A stretch of DNA of 64,000 nucleotides, from contig CM060307.1 of the NCBI GenBank assembly GCA_030674185.1, forward strand, positions 75,326,135 through 75,390,134, written 5' to 3'. The stretch comes from Monoplex corrugatus. Taxonomy: Eukaryota > Mollusca > Gastropoda > Littorinimorpha > Ranellidae. Every line of letters starts with the position of its first letter. Positions within the stretch are counted from its first letter, which is position 1. The position numbers and the translations under genes are program-made. Of the stretch, positions 60,472-64,000 are shown one piece after another. Under the pieces are notes generated by a model. That model made no database searches. It was not told the DNA's origin and worked only from the letters and a program-made list of their open reading frames with translations.

Positions 60472-63298
60472 GTGAGTATCTGTATCATTATTGTGATGAT
60501 TATTTGTTGTTGTTTTTCTCTGAGTGTCATTGGCCACATGCCACTAAATGGTCAGGACAGGAAATTTAGATGAATTTGGTTTAATTATGTTAGAGGAGAT
60601 CAAGTCTTTGGTAATTCTAGATCTGGTATGCTGGATGTGCTTGAAAAGTTATCTTTAGAGATCAGTGATATAAATTATAGTATGGGGTCAACTGAGTATC
60701 TTAAGATAATCACAAATAAATGAATAAATTTAAAAGAAGGGGAGAATCCTCACATGTGAAAAGAAAAGGTTAAAAAGAGGCAAGTAACTCATTTCTGCAA
60801 CAACACAAATTGATGCCAGTAGTTAATAAAAAACAAACAAACAAGAGCTGATATAAAGTTTGATAAACAGTATACACACTTTAAGTAAATTAAGCCTATC
60901 AACAGCAAGTTCTCCATAACACTTTGGCCAGGCTTGTACCTTGGAATCTCTCCAGTGGTACAAATTCCATAGTTCTTCAGGATTGAAGGAGACCAATCAC
61001 TCTTAAATCAAATTGGAAAGCTCCTGCTTCAGCTGATCAATTCTGAAGTTGAGTTTTGATAGTCTCAGTGAAATAAATATTTTAGATATATATATCAGAC
61101 TGTGCTATCAAGTTTTTTGTTCAAAATTGTATCCCTAAATCCAAACCTTGGTCCTCATCCTGGGAGATGGTAACAGAGCAAAGGAGGAGATTGCTTGATC
61201 GGATGAAGTACATTGTGGGCATTTTCCACTTGGGTGCTAAGCTTACTGAGAAGGCCGGCCTAGTTCACTAAGAAACGCCCCTGGCTAAAGGGGCTCTGGT
61301 GAAGGTGTGACAGGCCTAGTATGCTGGTAGTGGATATTATCTATCTCAAGAAGCTAAAAGGAGAACATAAACAGACTAACCAAAACAGAAAACAGATTGG
61401 CAATGGTAAAAATTAGTACATGGAATATATGCAGACTGAAAGTAAAGGAGCCAGAAATTATAGAGTTTATGACCCAGCACATGATCAGTCCTGGGCTTAG
61501 CACACATTAGAAAGAGAGGAACTGGAACAAAGGAAATTGTTTCTAATTTCCTCCTCATCTGTAGTGGAAACCAGAGGGCAGCAGACAGTGCGGATTTTCT
61601 TTCATGGCAAGACAGCAAAGAACTTCATGAGCACAGAATACATATCTGAGAGACTCATCAAAATAAGGGTGCGCAATTATGAAAAGATAACAACTATATA
61701 TAAATCTACGCGAAATGTAACAATCCATATTCAAAAGAGGAAAAAGAAGAGTTCTTCGAGAAACTCTCTGAAAACATTAGTAATATCTCTGGCAATGAAG
61801 ACCTCATCATCATAGGAGACTTTAATGACAGAGTGGGTGAAAGAAGACTACCATGCATAAGATATTTGGGCTGGCACAACGACAAGAAAACCTCATGCTT
61901 TTGAGAGTTCCATGGACAGCAAAGAAAACAAACGAGACAGTCTTGATGGAGGCAGACACAAGAAGATCATTCATCAGGAAGATTAGGAAAAGACAGGCAA
62001 CATTTATAGGCCTTTTTATGAGGAAAGGGGAATTAGAACACCTGGTCACAACAGGAAAGCTGGAGGGAAAGAGAGCACCAGGTAGACCCAGGGAGAAAAT
62101 TTTGGATGGACTTGCAGGGTGGCTGAGGACAGAGAGAGTGGAAGATGTGCTTGCGGCAACAGGGGATAGATACATATGGAGGGCCATGATGATGATGATG
62201 AGGCTTGATGATGATGATGAGGCTTGCATGAAGAAATATGTTAGCGGGTGGTCAGGCTAGCAACAGAAGCATCTTGGAAGAAATATGAAGAGGAGCTCTG
62301 AGTGAACTCTGTGAGTGTTCCCCAGAAAATTCTTTACGAATATGAAGGCCACGCGAGTCAGACATGAGCCCTTTGACCCCACCACAGTAATCAACAACAC
62401 AGAGAGACAGCCCCTGTATGAGAAGAAAGGAAATAATCCAGACCAAGACTATGCTGGAGCAGAAACATTGTGCACATACAACATATTGCTTACTGAAGCC
62501 TCCTGCCTCGCCACAGGCAGATGCCTGTGTGTATCTCCCTGCAACACCTTACCATATAGGTGGATGGAAAAAACAAAGTACAGTGAGATACAAATTTGCT
62601 AAACACATACTGATATGCTTGCACTTAATGCTGCTATGTTTATACATACTGCTTTTTCAAAAAATTGTATATATTTATTTCAATTTTGTGCAGGTTGACA
62701 GTAGTGGCATGTATTTCACGTTGACAACTTGTGATCAACGAGATGTTCGCATCAAGATGAAGATGCCAGTATGTTTATCATTTTTTATTTTCGGGATTTT
62801 ACTTCTTTCTGAGAATAGATATTGTTCTGTGCTTCATTTTGAATTTGCTTTTATTATACTATTTTTTATTGTAGCTACTATGAATTCATAAATACACAGC
62901 TTGTCTTAGAACTTTTTGCCGTGAGTTCATTTGTATTAACATATAAAATAAGCTTGACAAATTTCCAGTTTTTCCAAATAACAGAATAGGACAGGAAAGT
63001 CTTATTTGGAAGCAAAGACTTCCAGTTTTATTTTACATGCAGTCACTTAAGAGAAAAGTACATTGCGTTCCATGAATAGGATATTGGTTTTGTTTTGTTT
63101 TACATAAGAACATTGTCAGAGTTTATGGGGAAAATACAATTTTGAAGTAAGAAAAATAAAAACGCTGTTATAGTAAAAACTAAGAAGAAATAACAAAAAA
63201 TGTTCTTGTAACTTCAGTACTGTTCACCTATCAAGGGATACCTGCTGGAATGGAGTATCTCAAAAGCACTAAAGAAGGCAGATACATTAGTCTGGCAG
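60382..63298 (+). CDS. RPA3: RPA3, replication protein A 14-kDa subunit, 5' part
   Basis: Three phase-0 exons (60382-60471, 62694-62768, 63218-63298) give 82 residues. The protein begins MEDFSRHRINGALLVNYQGK, aligning with the [20 protein letters not shown] start of human RPA3; exon 2 (VDSSGMYFTLTTCDQRDVRI) aligns with the following OB-fold strands. RPA3 is the smallest subunit of the heterotrimeric single-stranded DNA binding protein used in replication and repair; it is a single OB fold whose C-terminal helix builds the trimer interface. That helix (about the last 40 of roughly 120 residues) must lie beyond the right edge. Intron 1 contains a LINE remnant. UMAD1 is divergent upstream. Confidence 0.85.
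61180..62250 (+). mobile_element. RTE-like LINE with RT deleted, in RPA3 intron 1
   Basis: The left part encodes a decayed apurinic-type endonuclease: VKISTWNICRLK-like text (61406-61440), then SGNEDLIIIGDFNDRVGERR (around 61790-61850). Directly after it comes the protein's C-terminal tail, SFIRKIRKRQATFIGLFMRK to GRPREKILDGLAGWLR (61960-62120), then WRAMM and a GAT/TGA microsatellite (62187-62222). The entire RT domain is absent, so this is an internally deleted copy. A poly-purine-free 5' end was not defined. Confidence 0.75.
62694..62768 (+). CDS. RPA3: RPA3 coding exon 2
   Basis: 25 codons: after caattttgtgcag, VDSSGMYFTLTTCDQRDVRI then KMKMP, donor CCA|GTATGT. It aligns with [21 protein letters not shown] of human RPA3. 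Confidence 0.88.
63218..63298 (+). CDS. RPA3: RPA3 probable coding exon 3
   Basis: 27 codons in phase 0 after ttgtaacttcag: YCSPIKGYLLEWSISKALKK then ADTLVWQ, donor CAG|GTAACC. The I-K-G and the following hydrophobic strand match the E-I-S-G-I-V-E-V region of human RPA3, but the central EVVGRV is not conserved, so this exon is less certain than the first two. The other two frames do not give an RPA-like peptide. Confidence 0.6.
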
Positions 63299-63499
63299 GT
63301 AACCCTTTGGATGTTTCCAGCAAATTGAAAAATTGACTGTTTTTCTGTAGTTGATATCTAGTGCATTTTGTGTTTTTCTGTAGTTGATATCTGGTGCATT
63401 TTGTAGTGTTGGTGTAACACCATTACATAGAGAAGTTAGAAACTTTTGGGTTACCAATCAAGTGTCACTGCCTGTCTAAGATTGCTTGCCTTGCATATC

Positions 63500-63995
63500 A
63501 CCATTTTGTGGACCTTTACCGGCATATCTCTCAGATCACTTTTGTACATGTTACACATCACGTACCTGCAGTTCTCAAAACAAAAACTTCTGATACTGCA
63601 GTTTTAAGTCAGCTGGCTAGCGTGCTGTCTGTTGCATCGCACTATCAGTTTAGAAATCACCTCTGGCTGATCTTAGTGATCTGCCCACTCTTTCACACTT
63701 AAAGTTAAAGTCACAGTTAAAGACTTACCTGTTCACTCATGCCTTATCATAAATGCTCATCCACCAGTATGTTCTTCCAATTCTGTCTACTGATCATGTG
63801 GCCTTATGTGATCATTCGTGTATGTGCATATTATGACTATATGATCAATATATATGTGTTTGTTTGTGTACATATATTATTCTGATGTGTTTAATTTGAT
63901 GTGTATGTCAGTGCTTCTTTATGCATTTGGAACGTATAATGTGCAGTTAGTCCAAATAACTTTGGAGAATAGAGCTATACAAGAGTGATTTTTTT
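63500..63995 (+). mobile_element. Decayed LINE 3' end (CR1/L2-like)
   Basis: Within RPA3 intron 3 the plus strand reads SHLKLKSQLKTYLFTHAL-like text at 63695-63750, matching the SFKSSLKTTLF / SFKSTLKTHLF C-terminus of the other LINEs here. The final text before the window edge, ggagaatagagctatacaag, resembles a CR1-type 3' terminus. Heavily mutated. Confidence 0.4.
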
Positions 63996-64000
63996 CCAAC

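Noticed and set aside
63300..64000. RPA3 final exon in the last 700 bases
   Set aside because: No frame there resembles the RPA3 C-terminal helix; the only protein-like text is a decayed LINE tail, so the rest of RPA3 lies beyond the window.

Overview
This window looks like animal nuclear DNA from a lophotrochozoan, most likely a mollusc and possibly a marine gastropod. It is AT-rich, has spliced genes with long introns, and carries many (CA)n/(GT)n and (CT)n microsatellites. Its mobile elements include Penelope-like, CR1/L2-like LINE, mariner, piggyBac and tRNA-derived SINE types. The taxon is inferred from this repeat mixture and from gene content; no marker gene proves it. No bacterial gene organisation is present.

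Three conserved genes were reconstructed by joining exons at GT/AG sites with compatible phases. (1) A GLCCI1/FAM117-family gene lies on the minus strand, 43109 to 17107, with eight coding exons and about 430 residues. (2) A UMAD1 homologue (UMA domain, ESCRT-I-associated family) lies on the minus strand, 55448 to 53308, with two coding exons, 188 residues, and evidence for a 5' UTR intron. (3) The 5' part of RPA3, the small subunit of replication protein A, lies on the plus strand from 60382, with three exons (82 residues) in the window; its 3' end lies beyond the window. RPA3 and UMAD1 are head to head, and UMAD1 and GLCCI1 are in tandem. From memory, human 7p21.3 has the same order and orientation, so this appears to be an ancient microsynteny block.

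Layout. 1-1.8 kb: a decayed Penelope-like element with a hammerhead-like motif. 2.4-3.3 kb: an unidentified terminal exon (+) and a decayed coding-like fragment (-). 4.9-6.5 kb: a dead mariner. 8.4-9.0 kb: nested TTAA-flanked palindromic MITEs. Several minus-strand tRNA-SINE copies lie in 4.4-20.5 kb. 17.1-43.1 kb: the GLCCI1 gene. Its introns hold a 23/46-bp minisatellite split by a LINE (24.75-28.06 kb), two further LINE remnants, an internally deleted piggyBac (38757-39786) with intact ends and TTAA flanks, and a three-copy tandem repeat. 44-49 kb, between GLCCI1 and UMAD1: two LINE copies and a roughly 53-bp minisatellite. 53.3-57.8 kb: UMAD1 and its probable duplicated leader exon. 58.6-62.3 kb: two related LINE remnants, one inside RPA3 intron 1. 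60.4-64 kb: RPA3.

The three host genes have different cellular roles: RPA3 in single-stranded DNA binding, UMAD1 in ESCRT-I/endosomal sorting by family, and GLCCI1 poorly characterised. Nothing in the sequence shows that they act in one pathway. The conserved neighbourhood is more likely a regulatory or historical linkage.
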